Assembly: GCA_900469955.1 (NCBI GenBank)
Contig: UBYX01000013.1
Span: forward strand, 1-64,000
Reading direction: 5' to 3'
Length of the DNA: 64,000 bases
Origin: Hyphomicrobiales bacterium
Lineage (GTDB): Bacteria > Pseudomonadota > Alphaproteobacteria > Rhizobiales > Rhizobiaceae
The translations under genes and the position numbers were made by a program. Below, piece after piece: positions 18,425 through 27,683 of this stretch (positions within the stretch are counted from its first letter, which is position 1; each line of letters starts with the position of its first letter). The notes beneath the pieces are model-generated. The model did no database searches. It was not told the DNA's origin and worked only from the letters and a program-made list of their open reading frames with translations.

Positions 18425-20119
18425 ATGATACGAGCCTCACATCGGGGAAACAGCCAGCCACGCTGGCTGTTTCCTTTTGTCATAACAGTGATCTTCTTCC
18501 TCAGCGTGCTGCCGCTGGGGCGACTTGCCGTGACCGGCATCGCTTCCGCAATGGGCGGCGGAGCGCGCCAGATGCTGGGCGATCCGGGGCTCTGGCAGGC
18601 GGTCTACAATACGCTCTCCACCTCGTTCTTCGGGATGATAGCAGCCGTGGTGCTGGGAGGCGGATTCGCGCTGTTGCTGACGCTGTTCGACATCCGGGGT
18701 AAGACTGCGCTCGGTTTTCTTTTCATGCTGCCGACGATGATCCCGCCACAGGTAACGGCGCTTTCGTGGATCGGCATGACGGGGCCTTCCAGCACTCTCC
18801 TCAAGGCGATCGGTATGGCGCCGCCGCTCGGCTCGCCACAGCCGCTTTATTCGATCGGCGGGATCGCGCTGCTGTACGGTGTGCAGAATGCCCCACTTGT
18901 CTATCTGTCGCTGAGAGCAGGTTTGCTCGCCTTGCCGCGGGATGGGGTGGAAGCCGCGAGGCTTGCCGGAGCATCGTCCTGGCAGGTGTTGAAGGACGTC
19001 ATCCTGCCGCTGTCGCTTCCGGGCTTCACGGCCGGCGCGGCGATCGCCTTCGTGTCCTGCGTCGGCAATTTCGGCATCCCGGCGATCCTCGGCATTCCCG
19101 CCTCGATCTATACGCTTCCGACGTTGATCTATTCGAAGTTCGCAAACTTCGGCCCCGGCACGTTCGGCGACGTTTCCCTTCTTTCCGCGCTCATCGGCAT
19201 TCTTTCGATCGTGGGGCTTGCGGTCGAGGAGAGGGTGCTGCGGGGACGCGACTATCGTGTCATCGGCCTCTCCGGACGGGTCGCTGTCTTCCGGTTGGGC
19301 AACTGGCGCTGGCTGGCGGAGGCCGGTCTCTGGCTGACGATCTTCGTGATCCTTTTCATGCCGCTCACCGCCCTTATCGCGAGTTCGCTGGCGCCCGCCT
19401 ATGGCGTGCCGCTGAACACCTCGACCGCTACGCTCCACGCTTATCGGGAAATCCTCTTCCGGCAGGCGGTGACGCGCACCGCCTTCACCAATTCGATCGG
19501 TCTCTCGCTTGCCACGGCCTTCGGTCTCTTGGTGGTGACGGTGCTGACCGGTTACTTTCTGGTGCGGGGAAAAAGCCGCCTTACCCGCGTCATTTCGGCG
19601 CTGGCGGAAATTCCGTATGCACTGCCCGGCATCGTACTTGCGGTCGCCTTCATCCTGCTCTTCGCGGCCCCCATCCCTGTCATCGGCGTCTCTATCTACG
19701 GCACGATATGGATCATTCTGATCGCCTATTTCTCAAGCTTCTTCGCCGTCAGCCTCAAGCCCGTCGTCAGCGCCTTTCGTCAGGTCGATCCATCGCTCGA
19801 GGAGGCGGCAAGGCTTGCGGGTGCCGGTTTCGGCCGCCGGCTTAGAGACATCCTCGTGCCGCTGGTGGCGCCGGCGGCGGGTGCCTCGGTGATCCTCGTC
19901 TTTCTGATCGCCTGCAATGAACTGACGATTTCGGCGCTTCTCTGGTCGGCGGGTACGCAGACGCTCGGCGTGGCGATATACAATCTCGACGACAGCGGCA
20001 GCTTCAATCTCGCGTCGGCGCTTTCGGTGCTCGTCGTGATCATGGTGGTCGCGATGATGCTGGCGCTGGAGTTGATGGCAAAACGATTGCCGAAAGGTGT
20101 GGTGCCGTGGCGAAGCTGA
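18425..20119 (+). CDS. ABC transporter permease, fused double module (FbpB type)
   Basis: A 564-residue inner-membrane protein carrying two BPD_transp_1 modules of about six helices each, as in FbpB. The two EAA loops that contact the ATPase are at EAARLAGASSWQVLKDVILP (near residue 180) and EEAARLAGAGFGRRLRDILVP (near residue 455). It follows the binding-protein gene by 12 bp and overlaps the ATPase gene by 13 bp, so it works with both. No clear SD precedes ATG 18425, suggesting translational coupling. Confidence 0.92.
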   Translation: MIRASHRGNSQPRWLFPFVITVIFFLSVLPLGRLAVTGIASAMGGGARQMLGDPGLWQAVYNTLSTSFFGMIAAVVLGGGFALLLTLFDIRGKTALGFLFMLPTMIPPQVTALSWIGMTGPSSTLLKAIGMAPPLGSPQPLYSIGGIALLYGVQNAPLVYLSLRAGLLALPRDGVEAARLAGASSWQVLKDVILPLSLPGFTAGAAIAFVSCVGNFGIPAILGIPASIYTLPTLIYSKFANFGPGTFGDVSLLSALIGILSIVGLAVEERVLRGRDYRVIGLSGRVAVFRLGNWRWLAEAGLWLTIFVILFMPLTALIASSLAPAYGVPLNTSTATLHAYREILFRQAVTRTAFTNSIGLSLATAFGLLVVTVLTGYFLVRGKSRLTRVISALAEIPYALPGIVLAVAFILLFAAPIPVIGVSIYGTIWIILIAYFSSFFAVSLKPVVSAFRQVDPSLEEAARLAGAGFGRRLRDILVPLVAPAAGASVILVFLIACNELTISALLWSAGTQTLGVAIYNLDDSGSFNLASALSVLVVIMVVAMMLALELMAKRLPKGVVPWRS

Positions 20120-21135
20120 TCCTCAACCGCCTCTCAAAATCGTTTGAAACGGGCGGCAGACCCGCAGTCAACGACGTGTCGCTGACCGTAAGGGAAGGGG
20201 GCTTTCTGGCGCTTCTGGGGCCGTCGGGCTGCGGCAAGACGACGGTCCTGCGGATGATCGCCGGTTTCGAGCAGCCGACCGACGGTTCGATCCTGCTTGG
20301 CGAACGGGTGCTGGCGGACGCAAGCGAGATGGTGGCGCCCGAGCACCGCAACATGGCGATGGTTTTCCAGTCCTATGCGCTCTGGCCGCATATGAGCGTT
20401 GCCGAAAACGTCGGCTATCCGCTCAAGGTCCGCGGTATCTCCGGTGAAAAGCGGCAGCGCAAGGTCAGGGAGTCGCTCGCTGCCGTTCGGCTGGAAAGCT
20501 ATGCCGATCGCCGTCCTGCTGATCTCTCCGGCGGACAGCGCCAGCGCGTCGCGCTTGCCCGTTGCCTGGTCACGGAACCCGACGTGGTTCTGCTGGACGA
20601 ACCGCTTGCCAATCTCGACCGCCACCTGCGCCAGGAGATGGAAGAGACTTTCCGCGAGTTCCATGCCCGCTCGGGTGCGACGATGATCTATGTCACCCAT
20701 GATCAGGCAGAAGCGATGGCACTGGCGACGGATGTGGCTGTCATGTCCGAAGGACGGTTACTGCAGGTGGCAACGCCGGAGGAGATTTATGCGCGGCCGG
20801 AGGGCCGGCTCGTTGGCGGGCTGGTCGGACAAGGGGTGATCCTCTCGCTGCCGTCACCGCATGATGACAATCGCCTTCTGGATTGGGCTGCATTTCAGGC
20901 GATGCTCGCGAGATCCGGCAACGGACCTACTGCTGATGTGCTCGTGCGTCCGCAAGATGTCGAGGTGGCGCCGGAAGGCCTGCCGGCTAACGTGCTTTCC
21001 GTTTTGTTCGAGGGCGAACGCTACGCGTTGCGCCTTGCTCTGCCGGATGGGCAGGCTTTGCGGGCCTTCAGCCGTCAGCCGGTGAAGGTTGGTGACCAGC
21101 TATCCGTGGTGATCAACTCTGCCTGGAGATTGTAG
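20107..21135 (+). CDS. ABC transporter ATP-binding protein (FbpC/PotA type)
   Basis: A 342-residue ATPase subunit. Walker A is LGPSGCGKTTVLR (near residue 37). The signature is LSGGQRQRVALARC. Walker B is VVLLDEPLANLD, and the switch His is in MIYVTHDQAEAM. The C-terminal stretch (about 245-342) is a TOBE-like regulatory domain, with VLVRPQDVEVAPEG. GTG start lies within the permease gene. It completes the Pho-box-controlled importer. No enzyme gene of phosphonate breakdown adjoins it. Confidence 0.93.
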   Translation: MAKLILNRLSKSFETGGRPAVNDVSLTVREGGFLALLGPSGCGKTTVLRMIAGFEQPTDGSILLGERVLADASEMVAPEHRNMAMVFQSYALWPHMSVAENVGYPLKVRGISGEKRQRKVRESLAAVRLESYADRRPADLSGGQRQRVALARCLVTEPDVVLLDEPLANLDRHLRQEMEETFREFHARSGATMIYVTHDQAEAMALATDVAVMSEGRLLQVATPEEIYARPEGRLVGGLVGQGVILSLPSPHDDNRLLDWAAFQAMLARSGNGPTADVLVRPQDVEVAPEGLPANVLSVLFEGERYALRLALPDGQALRAFSRQPVKVGDQLSVVINSAWRL

Positions 21136-21184
21136 CCAGACTGGTGCGTGCTAGTTATGGTGCCGAAGCAACAAGGGTTTCCGT

Positions 21185-22291
21185 ATGTCGCTGCGACTTG
21201 GCACCTTCAATATCGAAAATCTGATGACGCGTTTTGATTTTTCCGGCTGGCGCAACCAGCTTCGCCAGGATCGCGTCCTCAGGCTCTACGACGTGCGGGA
21301 CAAGGCGATCTACCAGCAGCTCGAGCAGGCCCGTATGATCGCCGAGACGGACGACGCGCGTCAGCTTTCGGCGCTTGCCATTGCGGAAGCGGATGCCGAT
21401 ATCCTCTGCCTGCAGGAGGTCGACAACATGCCGGCCCTTGAGGCCTTCGAATATGGCTACCTCTACCGTATGGTCGGCAACGGATATCGCCAGAAGTATC
21501 TTGTCGAAGGCAACGATTCCCGCGGCATCGACGTGGCGGTGCTGATGCGAGAAAATACCCGGACCGGCGAGAGGATCGAGGTGGTGGATGTCCGCAGCCA
21601 CGCCATGCTGACCTATCAGGATCTCGGCCTCTTCAACGATGAACTCGCCCTCACCAACCAGGCATATGACAAGATCTTCAAACGGGACTGCCTGGAACTC
21701 GATCTGAAGATCGGCGGAAAGCCGTTTTCGCTCTACATCGTCCATTTCAAATCCATGAGCGCCCGCGACAATGGCGATGGACGGACCGGCACGATGGCGA
21801 TCCGGGTAGCCGAGGCGAGGGCGGTGCGCCAAATCGTCGAGCGCCGTTTCGGCAAGGGCCGGACCGCGGACAAGGACTTTGCCATCTGCGGTGACATGAA
21901 CGACTACCAGGAGAAGGTGCAGGTGATCGGCAGCCGGCGCGAGGGCTACCGCTTCGAGCCGCGGCAGGAAGATGTCAGCGCCCTCGACGTATTCACCGGT
22001 GACGGTTTTGTCTTCAATCCCATGCAGGGACGGGATGTGATGGATCGCTGGACGCTTTACCATGCCCGCGGGCCGGAAGAGCAGCATCTTTGCCAGTTGG
22101 ATTACATCTGGTTGTCGCCGGCGCTTGCCGAGCGCAATCCGGGAGCAATCCCTGAAATCATCAGAGGCGGTCAGCCCTATCGTACTGTTCTTCCTCCCGG
22201 CCAGGAGGTAGAGCGCTTTCCGCGGGTCGGCTGGGATCGGCCGAAAGCTTCCGACCACTGTCCTGTCGTGATGACGCTGGAGCTTGCATGA
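21185..22291 (+). CDS. Endonuclease/exonuclease/phosphatase (EEP) family protein
   Basis: A 368-residue protein of the EEP fold, metal-dependent enzymes that cut phosphodiester or phosphomonoester bonds. Motifs are in order: GTFNIENL (residue 6), LCLQEVDN (near 76), the central GDMNDY (near 237) and the catalytic terminal DHCPVVM (near 358). No signal peptide is visible, so it is probably cytoplasmic. Substrate could be nucleic acid, phospholipid or inositol phosphate. Its stop overlaps the ATG of the next gene (ATGA). Confidence 0.9.
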   Translation: MSLRLGTFNIENLMTRFDFSGWRNQLRQDRVLRLYDVRDKAIYQQLEQARMIAETDDARQLSALAIAEADADILCLQEVDNMPALEAFEYGYLYRMVGNGYRQKYLVEGNDSRGIDVAVLMRENTRTGERIEVVDVRSHAMLTYQDLGLFNDELALTNQAYDKIFKRDCLELDLKIGGKPFSLYIVHFKSMSARDNGDGRTGTMAIRVAEARAVRQIVERRFGKGRTADKDFAICGDMNDYQEKVQVIGSRREGYRFEPRQEDVSALDVFTGDGFVFNPMQGRDVMDRWTLYHARGPEEQHLCQLDYIWLSPALAERNPGAIPEIIRGGQPYRTVLPPGQEVERFPRVGWDRPKASDHCPVVMTLELA

Positions 22292-23040
22292 GCGCCGAAC
22301 TTTCCGAGGACTTTGCCGGCTGGCCGCCGGAAAAGACGGTCTTTCACGTAAAGAGCGTCCGGATGCACGTTCTCGCAGGCGATCATCCCTTCCACATTGC
22401 AGAGCGGAAGGCGGCTGCCGAAAACTGGGTGCAGGAGGTCGCTGCCAAACCGGCGCTGTTCGACGGCCGGATGATTCTTCAGCGAAGGATCGGCCTGGGG
22501 GAGGACGGGCTTTTCAGCGAGGGGCACGTCATTCCGTTCTCCACGTTTCTCTGGTGGCGAAAGCAGCCGGAACGTCACGGTGGTCTCCACGTCTACGCCT
22601 ATCCGGTTCTGGAATCGTCTGACGGTGCCCTGATTGCAATCCGGATGGGTGAGCATACCGCCAATGCAGGCATGGTCTACTTCGCCTGCGGCTCCTTCGA
22701 GCCGGAGGACGTCGCAGATGGCTTCTGCGATCCGGAGCGGAACATGCGGCGCGAGGTGCTGGAGGAAACGGGGATCGATCTGCAGGACGCGACGGTAAGC
22801 CCGGGATATTATGTGGCTCACTTTCACCGGGCGGTGACGTTGTTCAAGCTTTTCCGTTTTGAACTGACGGCGGATGAAATGATCGCCCGGATCGAGCGGC
22901 ATATGCAGATCGCCGAGGACAAGGAAATTGCCGGCCCGGTGGCGATCCGGTCGGCAGACCATGCCGCCCATCCCTATAACGTCGGAATGCTGCCGGTTCT
23001 CGATTGGTATTTCCGAGAGAGGCAAACGCATGCCGAATAA
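22288..23040 (+). CDS. NUDIX hydrolase-like protein
   Basis: A 250-residue protein with a Nudix-type box GSFEPEDVADGF ... RREVLEETGID (residues about 133-163), with the REVLEETG core intact and a few extra residues between Gly and Glu. About 100 residues precede the Nudix fold, so it is longer than simple MutT proteins. Coupled by 4 bp to the EEP phosphatase and followed by the PhzF gene, it may act on a nucleotide sugar or other diphosphate. The substrate is not evident. Confidence 0.83.
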   Translation: MSAELSEDFAGWPPEKTVFHVKSVRMHVLAGDHPFHIAERKAAAENWVQEVAAKPALFDGRMILQRRIGLGEDGLFSEGHVIPFSTFLWWRKQPERHGGLHVYAYPVLESSDGALIAIRMGEHTANAGMVYFACGSFEPEDVADGFCDPERNMRREVLEETGIDLQDATVSPGYYVAHFHRAVTLFKLFRFELTADEMIARIERHMQIAEDKEIAGPVAIRSADHAAHPYNVGMLPVLDWYFRERQTHAE

Positions 23041-23102
23041 GGTTGCGCCGGACAAACCGGTCGGGCAGTTTGGCGCAATCGGAATCATGGAGGGAGTTGC
23101 CG

Positions 23103-24020
23103 TTGGCGCGTCGCTACAGCATCTATGACGTCTTTACCGATAAGAAGCTTTCCGGCAATCCGCTGGCAGTGATTTTCGACGCGGACGGTCTGGCAGATGA
23201 AGCCATGCAGGCTATCGCCAAGGAAATGAATCTTTCCGAGACCGTTTTTGTGCAGCCTTCCGAAAACCCCGCCTATGCTGCCCGGCTACGCATTTTTACC
23301 CCCGGCAGGGAGCTGCCTTTCGCGGGGCATCCGACGGTCGGTACGGCGGTCGCGCTTGCCGAACGTGACTACGGGGCAGGTGGCGTCGAGATGGATCTCG
23401 TCTGCGTGCTGGAGGAGAATGTCGGACCAGTCCGTTGCGCGGTGCGTCTGCGCGCGGGTGAGGTTGGGTTTGCCGAGTTCGACATGCCCAGAAAGTCCCA
23501 GCAGATCAGCCTTCCGCTCGATCGACAAGGGCTGGCCGATGCGCTGAGCGTCAAGCAGACGGATATCGGCTTCGAGAATCACGTCGTCTCGATCTGGAGT
23601 GCAGGCGTGCCGTTCGTGATGATTCCGCTGCACAATATCGGGGTTGTCCGAAACCTCGAATTTGACGCGGTACTGTGGGAGAAAGCTGCCCCGTTTGTCG
23701 AGGGCGGACTGGCTTCCGCCTATGTCTATTGCCGCGGCGGCGTGCACCACCAGGCGAAATTCCATGCGCGGATGTTCTCACCGGATATGGGTATTTCGGA
23801 AGATCCGGCTACGGGCGCGGCAGTGGCTGCCCTGTCGGGCGCCATCCGCCACTTCGACTCGCTTCCGGACGGGCATCATCCGATCCTGGTGGAGCAGGGG
23901 ATCGAGATGGGCAGGCCCTCCTACCTCCATCTGCATATCGACGTGAAGGACGCCGATATCGCAAGGGGCCGCATCGGCGGGCAGGCGGTGCGGATTGCAG
24001 AAGGCAATCTGGATCTCTGA
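23103..24020 (+). CDS. PhzF-family isomerase/epimerase
   Basis: A 305-residue protein of the PhzF (phenazine biosynthesis-like, diaminopimelate-epimerase fold) family. The catalytic Glu is in AKEMNLSETVFVQP (near residue 46). Further marks are ELPFAGHPTVGTAVALA in the N-terminal half and SEDPATGAAVAALSG in the C-terminal half. TTG 23103 is preferred because GGAG lies 6 nt before it and the protein then begins MARRYSIYDVF. Outside phenazine clusters the role is unknown, and no phenazine gene is present here. Confidence 0.9.
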   Translation: MARRYSIYDVFTDKKLSGNPLAVIFDADGLADEAMQAIAKEMNLSETVFVQPSENPAYAARLRIFTPGRELPFAGHPTVGTAVALAERDYGAGGVEMDLVCVLEENVGPVRCAVRLRAGEVGFAEFDMPRKSQQISLPLDRQGLADALSVKQTDIGFENHVVSIWSAGVPFVMIPLHNIGVVRNLEFDAVLWEKAAPFVEGGLASAYVYCRGGVHHQAKFHARMFSPDMGISEDPATGAAVAALSGAIRHFDSLPDGHHPILVEQGIEMGRPSYLHLHIDVKDADIARGRIGGQAVRIAEGNLDL

Positions 24021-24174
24021 CGCCATCGCTTTTCGAGTGTGAAGCAGGCTATACTAAGCCGTTGAAAGGGTTTCTCTTTGGCTGGTGCAGCCGTACGGAG
24101 CAACTTCGATGCCGCCAGGTTTTCGCCCACATTGATTTTTTGACTGCTCGGGCAAATAATTTTCGCGGGAGCGC

Positions 24175-24203
24175 TGGACAAGCCGGAAGTTCCCCTTTAT
24201 ACG
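24175..24203 (+). promoter_or_regulatory. Putative promoter of tRNA-Lys(CUU)
   Basis: TGGACA (24175-24180), a 17-bp spacer, then TATACG (24198-24203), 43 bp before the tRNA 5' end. The rest of the region between the PhzF gene and the tRNA holds no other feature I can support. Confidence 0.5.
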
Positions 24204-24246
24204 CCCTCACACCGCTGGCGAGGACGCCTCGTCGCAGTCGGTTCTT

Positions 24247-24322
<76 letters not shown>

Positions 24323-24466
24323 TTTTCCTGGTCATGGATTTACAGTCGAGCACGATTTCGCGGTGTAAACATCCGTGATTCAGACCTTGGTCCAATTCGC
24401 TTTTTAGGCGGAACCGAGAGGCTTCGATCGGCATTGGGAGCGTAAACCTATAACGGGAGCGCGACC

Positions 24467-25291
24467 ATGAAGCCCCTACTTCTCTTTTTGGCAAGCTTTG
24501 TGCTGCTGGTGCTGGTCTTCTTGAGTGGCGTGATCATTACCGCCAATGTAATCGCCGAACCAGAGCCGCATAAATTCGCTCACATGGACACGCCGGACCT
24601 CTGGACTACCAAGCCGAAGCAGGTGGACACTGCCGCGCAGAATTTGGAACGATTGCCGGCGGTGGCCGCCGCGGATACAACGGCCGCACCTGCTCCAACA
24701 CCGGCCGCACCTGCTCCAACACCGGCCGTGGCAGCATCGACTACTGGGAGCGAGCCCACGCGTGATGCTATCGACAACACTGTTACCGCCTCAATCGGTC
24801 CGAAGCCGTCGGACGAAATAACCCACCAGATGCCCGTTGCCCGGGATGCTGGTGGCGCCATCCTTCCATCCCCATCGGTAACTCCGGCTCAAGCTCAGTG
24901 GTGTTTTGCCCGCTATCGCTCCTACCGCGTGGAGGACAATAGTTATCAGCCCTATGGTGGAAGTTCGCGGCGTCAATGCAAGGCGCCGGGCGCTGCGGTG
25001 ACGCAAGCTGCCGCACCCATCGCGGAGGACGTGGCGGCCAGGCCGGACGATCGGCACATGTCACGGGATGACGGGCGGCCTGCCCAGCCGGAGGAAATCC
25101 CGTATGATGATCAGCCGGCTTACGGCATAGAGGCCGATTATGCGGAACCTGAGGCCGCCGATAGTGCTACTCCGGTAGGCGTGCACGAGGAATGGTGCTT
25201 CGGGCGTTACCGCTCCTATCGACCCGACGACAACAGCTACCAACCCTTTGATGGCGGCCCGCGCCGCGCCTGCCAGTCACCCTACGGTTAA
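24467..25291 (+). CDS. Membrane-anchored protein with two BA14K-like repeats
   Basis: A 274-residue protein not known to me as a named gene. An N-terminal hydrophobic helix (residues 3-27) should anchor it facing the periplasm. A Pro/Ala-rich linker follows. Two copies of a BA14K-type motif are present: QWCFARYRSYRVEDNSYQPY (near 144) and EWCFGRYRSYRPDDNSYQPF (near 241), each ending in R-x-C. BA14K proteins of Brucella and rhizobia are small exported, immunoreactive or lectin-like proteins that normally have one copy. The gene lies downstream of a tRNA gene. Confidence 0.8.
   Translation: MKPLLLFLASFVLLVLVFLSGVIITANVIAEPEPHKFAHMDTPDLWTTKPKQVDTAAQNLERLPAVAAADTTAAPAPTPAAPAPTPAVAASTTGSEPTRDAIDNTVTASIGPKPSDEITHQMPVARDAGGAILPSPSVTPAQAQWCFARYRSYRVEDNSYQPYGGSSRRQCKAPGAAVTQAAAPIAEDVAARPDDRHMSRDDGRPAQPEEIPYDDQPAYGIEADYAEPEAADSATPVGVHEEWCFGRYRSYRPDDNSYQPFDGGPRRACQSPYG
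24682..24723 (+). repeat. Two tandem 21-bp repeats coding APAPTPA
   Basis: Two identical 21-bp units (24682-24702 and 24703-24723) encode the Pro/Ala linker. Exact identity at DNA level suggests recent slippage duplication. Confidence 0.9.
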
Positions 25292-26475
25292 GCAGCCGGC
25301 GCGGCGGTCCGTTGTTCCATTTGCCGGAGGCAAAGGGCGAGGGCGAATCCAAGCAGCGTAGTGGAGAGGATATAGTAGGGCGCGCCGGACCAGCCGGCGA
25401 TGCCGACGATCGATGCAAGCAGCATCGGGCCGAAGCACTGGCCAATATTGGAGCCTTGCATCACGAAGCCGCTGAACGTTCCGACCAGATCGCGGCGAGG
25501 CGCATAGACAGGCAGGGCACCCATGATCGTGGCAGGCAGGAGACCGCCGGAGATGGCGTAGGCCACGGCGGCGCCATAACGCATCCAGAGCGGAAACCCG
25601 TCGCCGAAGACGACGAAGGCGGTGAGCGTCAGCAAGAGGCAGGGGCCGGCAATGAGCGTCCAGCGGGGCGCGCCCCAACGGGCAAGGATACCGCCCAACA
25701 CATTGCCGACGGCATTGGCCAGCACGGCAAGTGCGGTCATTATCGAGGCAGCGGTAAGGCCTACCCCCATTTCCTCGATGAGCAATGTCGGCAGAAAGCC
25801 GAAGACGGCCATGAAACTGGAACTGTAGGCAAGAAAGATTCCGGAAATGATCCATGAGATCGGACGAATCGCAGTCAGGCCGACGGCGGACGCAAGCGAT
25901 ATCGAGGATCGGTCGGCGTGAACACGCTTCGGGATCTTTAGGAGCATCAGGGCGATCATTGGAATCAGGCTAACGACGGCAGCAAAAACCCATGACCCGC
26001 GCCAACCGAAACTCGGCAGCAGGAATGGCGAGATCACCATCATTGCCGCCACCCCCGCCGGAAGCCAGATCCCCCAAAAAGCAAAGGCGAGACCGGTGTC
26101 GCGCGGCTCGATGGATGCGGCGATCAAACCGGGTGCTGCGACGGATGCCATGATCAGCCCGACACTCTCAATGGCCCGGCTCGCAAGGAGCAGCATCTCG
26201 GAATTGGAGCCGGCCCCCACAAGACTTCCGGCGACCAGCAGGCCGAGCCCGAGCGCCATGGCGCGGCGATGGCTGAGGTAATCCGTGAAGCGGCCGATAA
26301 ATATGCCGCAAACTGCCCCGAGAACGCTCACCAGGCCCATAAGCCAGCCTGCGGCGACCAGATCGATGCCAAGTTCGGTCCGGAGCATGGGGATCGCGGG
26401 CGGTGCCTTGCCGATGTGAAGAGCGGCTGCGATGCCACCCGCGACGGCGACTGCGACATGTCCCCAGCGTGTCAT
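25288..26475 (-). CDS. MFS transporter (CynX/NimT-like)
   Basis: A 395-residue major facilitator with about twelve membrane segments. The loop 2-3 motif is GRFTDYLSHRRAMALG (near residue 60), and LAFAFWGIWLPAGVAAMM lies in the fourth-fifth helix region. The general appearance is that of the CynX/NimT-like group, whose substrates range from cyanate to nitroimidazoles; this assignment is loose. It stands between the convergent BA14K gene and the same-strand LysR gene 117 bp upstream. Confidence 0.87.
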   Translation of the reverse strand: MTRWGHVAVAVAGGIAAALHIGKAPPAIPMLRTELGIDLVAAGWLMGLVSVLGAVCGIFIGRFTDYLSHRRAMALGLGLLVAGSLVGAGSNSEMLLLASRAIESVGLIMASVAAPGLIAASIEPRDTGLAFAFWGIWLPAGVAAMMVISPFLLPSFGWRGSWVFAAVVSLIPMIALMLLKIPKRVHADRSSISLASAVGLTAIRPISWIISGIFLAYSSSFMAVFGFLPTLLIEEMGVGLTAASIMTALAVLANAVGNVLGGILARWGAPRWTLIAGPCLLLTLTAFVVFGDGFPLWMRYGAAVAYAISGGLLPATIMGALPVYAPRRDLVGTFSGFVMQGSNIGQCFGPMLLASIVGIAGWSGAPYYILSTTLLGFALALCLRQMEQRTAAPAA

Positions 26476-26592
26476 GCTATGCCTAATCCGATCACCAATG
26501 AAGACCCATCCGGCAGCGCTTTATCATCGGCAGATGAGTCGAGGCATCAAAATTCCGTAAGGCACGACTTCCGACCGTCAAGGACGATATCT

Positions 26593-27528
26593 CTAGCTGG
26601 CCTTGCGGATCTGCTCGCGATTTTCCTCGACCTTCAGGCTCTGCACGAGCTTGGCGAGCCAATCGACGAAAACCCGCACCTTGTTGCTGAGGTGGCGCGT
26701 CTGCGGATAGACGATGTAGAGGGGCAGGGGTTCGCAATTCCAGTCCGGGAGCACCTGAACCAGATCGCCTTTCTCCACGGCCTCACGTACCATGAAGCGC
26801 GGCGATTGAACGATGCCCATGCCGGAGATGGCGGCATTGACGTAGGAGCGGGCATCATTGACGGACACGATGTAGTTCGGCGTGATCTCCACGGTCTCTT
26901 CGCCTCGGGTGAACTCCATCGTCATCACGCGGCCCGCGTTGGCGTTCAAATAGCCCACCGAGAAATGATCGGCTCCAAGATCCCTGGGATGTTCGGGCAC
27001 CCCCTGGTTGCGGATATAGAGGGGACCAGCATAAGCCTGCATGCCGATCTCGCCCACCTTGCGGGCGATCAACGATTGGTCGGTCGGCGTACCGGCACGC
27101 AGCGCGCAGTCGACGTTTTCGGCAATGTAATCCACCAGCCTGTCGCCGACGCCGATATCCAGCTTGATCTGCGGATACCGTTGATAGAAGTCGCAGAGCG
27201 ACGGTATGACGAGCAGATCCGCGAAGGCGCCCGCCATCTCGACCCGCACACGGCCGGATGGTTGGGTCTGGGAATTGGACATGCTGCCGTCAAGTTCATC
27301 CAGCTCGGACAGGATTTGCACGGCCCGCTCGTAGTAGAGCGCGCCATCGGTCGTCACCATCACCCTGCGAGTCGTCCGGTTGAGCAGCGTCGTGCGAAGA
27401 CGTCCTTCGAGACTCTGAACAAGGTTGGTGACCGTGGTCTTCGGCATATTGAGGGTCGCGGCAGCGCGCGTGAAATTGCCGGTTTCCACCACGCGCACGA
27501 ATACGCGCATTGCTGAAAGCTGGTCCAT
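26593..27528 (-). CDS. LysR-family transcriptional regulator
   Basis: A 311-residue LTTR. The HTH is MRVFVRVVETGNFTRAAATL ... MPKTTVTNLVQSLE (residues 6-45), and the effector domain spans 90-300. ATG 27528 (MDQLSAMRV) begins at the normal LTTR position; the longer open frame is not needed. It is divergent from the hydrolase-RND gene set at 27684-33027, with 155 bp between the starts, so it is the likely regulator of that unit, or of the MFS gene downstream. Confidence 0.92.
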   Translation of the reverse strand: MDQLSAMRVFVRVVETGNFTRAAATLNMPKTTVTNLVQSLEGRLRTTLLNRTTRRVMVTTDGALYYERAVQILSELDELDGSMSNSQTQPSGRVRVEMAGAFADLLVIPSLCDFYQRYPQIKLDIGVGDRLVDYIAENVDCALRAGTPTDQSLIARKVGEIGMQAYAGPLYIRNQGVPEHPRDLGADHFSVGYLNANAGRVMTMEFTRGEETVEITPNYIVSVNDARSYVNAAISGMGIVQSPRFMVREAVEKGDLVQVLPDWNCEPLPLYIVYPQTRHLSNKVRVFVDWLAKLVQSLKVEENREQIRKAS

Positions 27529-27683
27529 GGGATCTGTCTCCGCTGCGTTGCAGCATTGTCCTGAAATTTGGAACAGTGTTGTCGAATGTCGTGATCTAGT
27601 ATGATTTTGCTCGAATAATAATATCAGCTTTGAAATTGGCGACAAGCACCCCTGTCACTAAGGGTGTCGAGCGAGATTTTTCA

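Noticed and set aside
24140..24160. TTGACT and AATAAT as the tRNA-Lys(CUU) promoter
   Set aside because: The spacer is only 9 bp. The TGGACA-N17-TATACG pair closer to the tRNA is better.
24410..24440. GGAAC about 19 bp before TT, upstream of the BA14K gene, as an EcfG promoter
   Set aside because: The -10 lacks the CGTT form, and the match is within chance for this composition.
24682..24723. Tandem 21-bp repeats considered as a CRISPR start
   Set aside because: There is no spacer between units, they are in frame inside a gene, and no cas genes are present.
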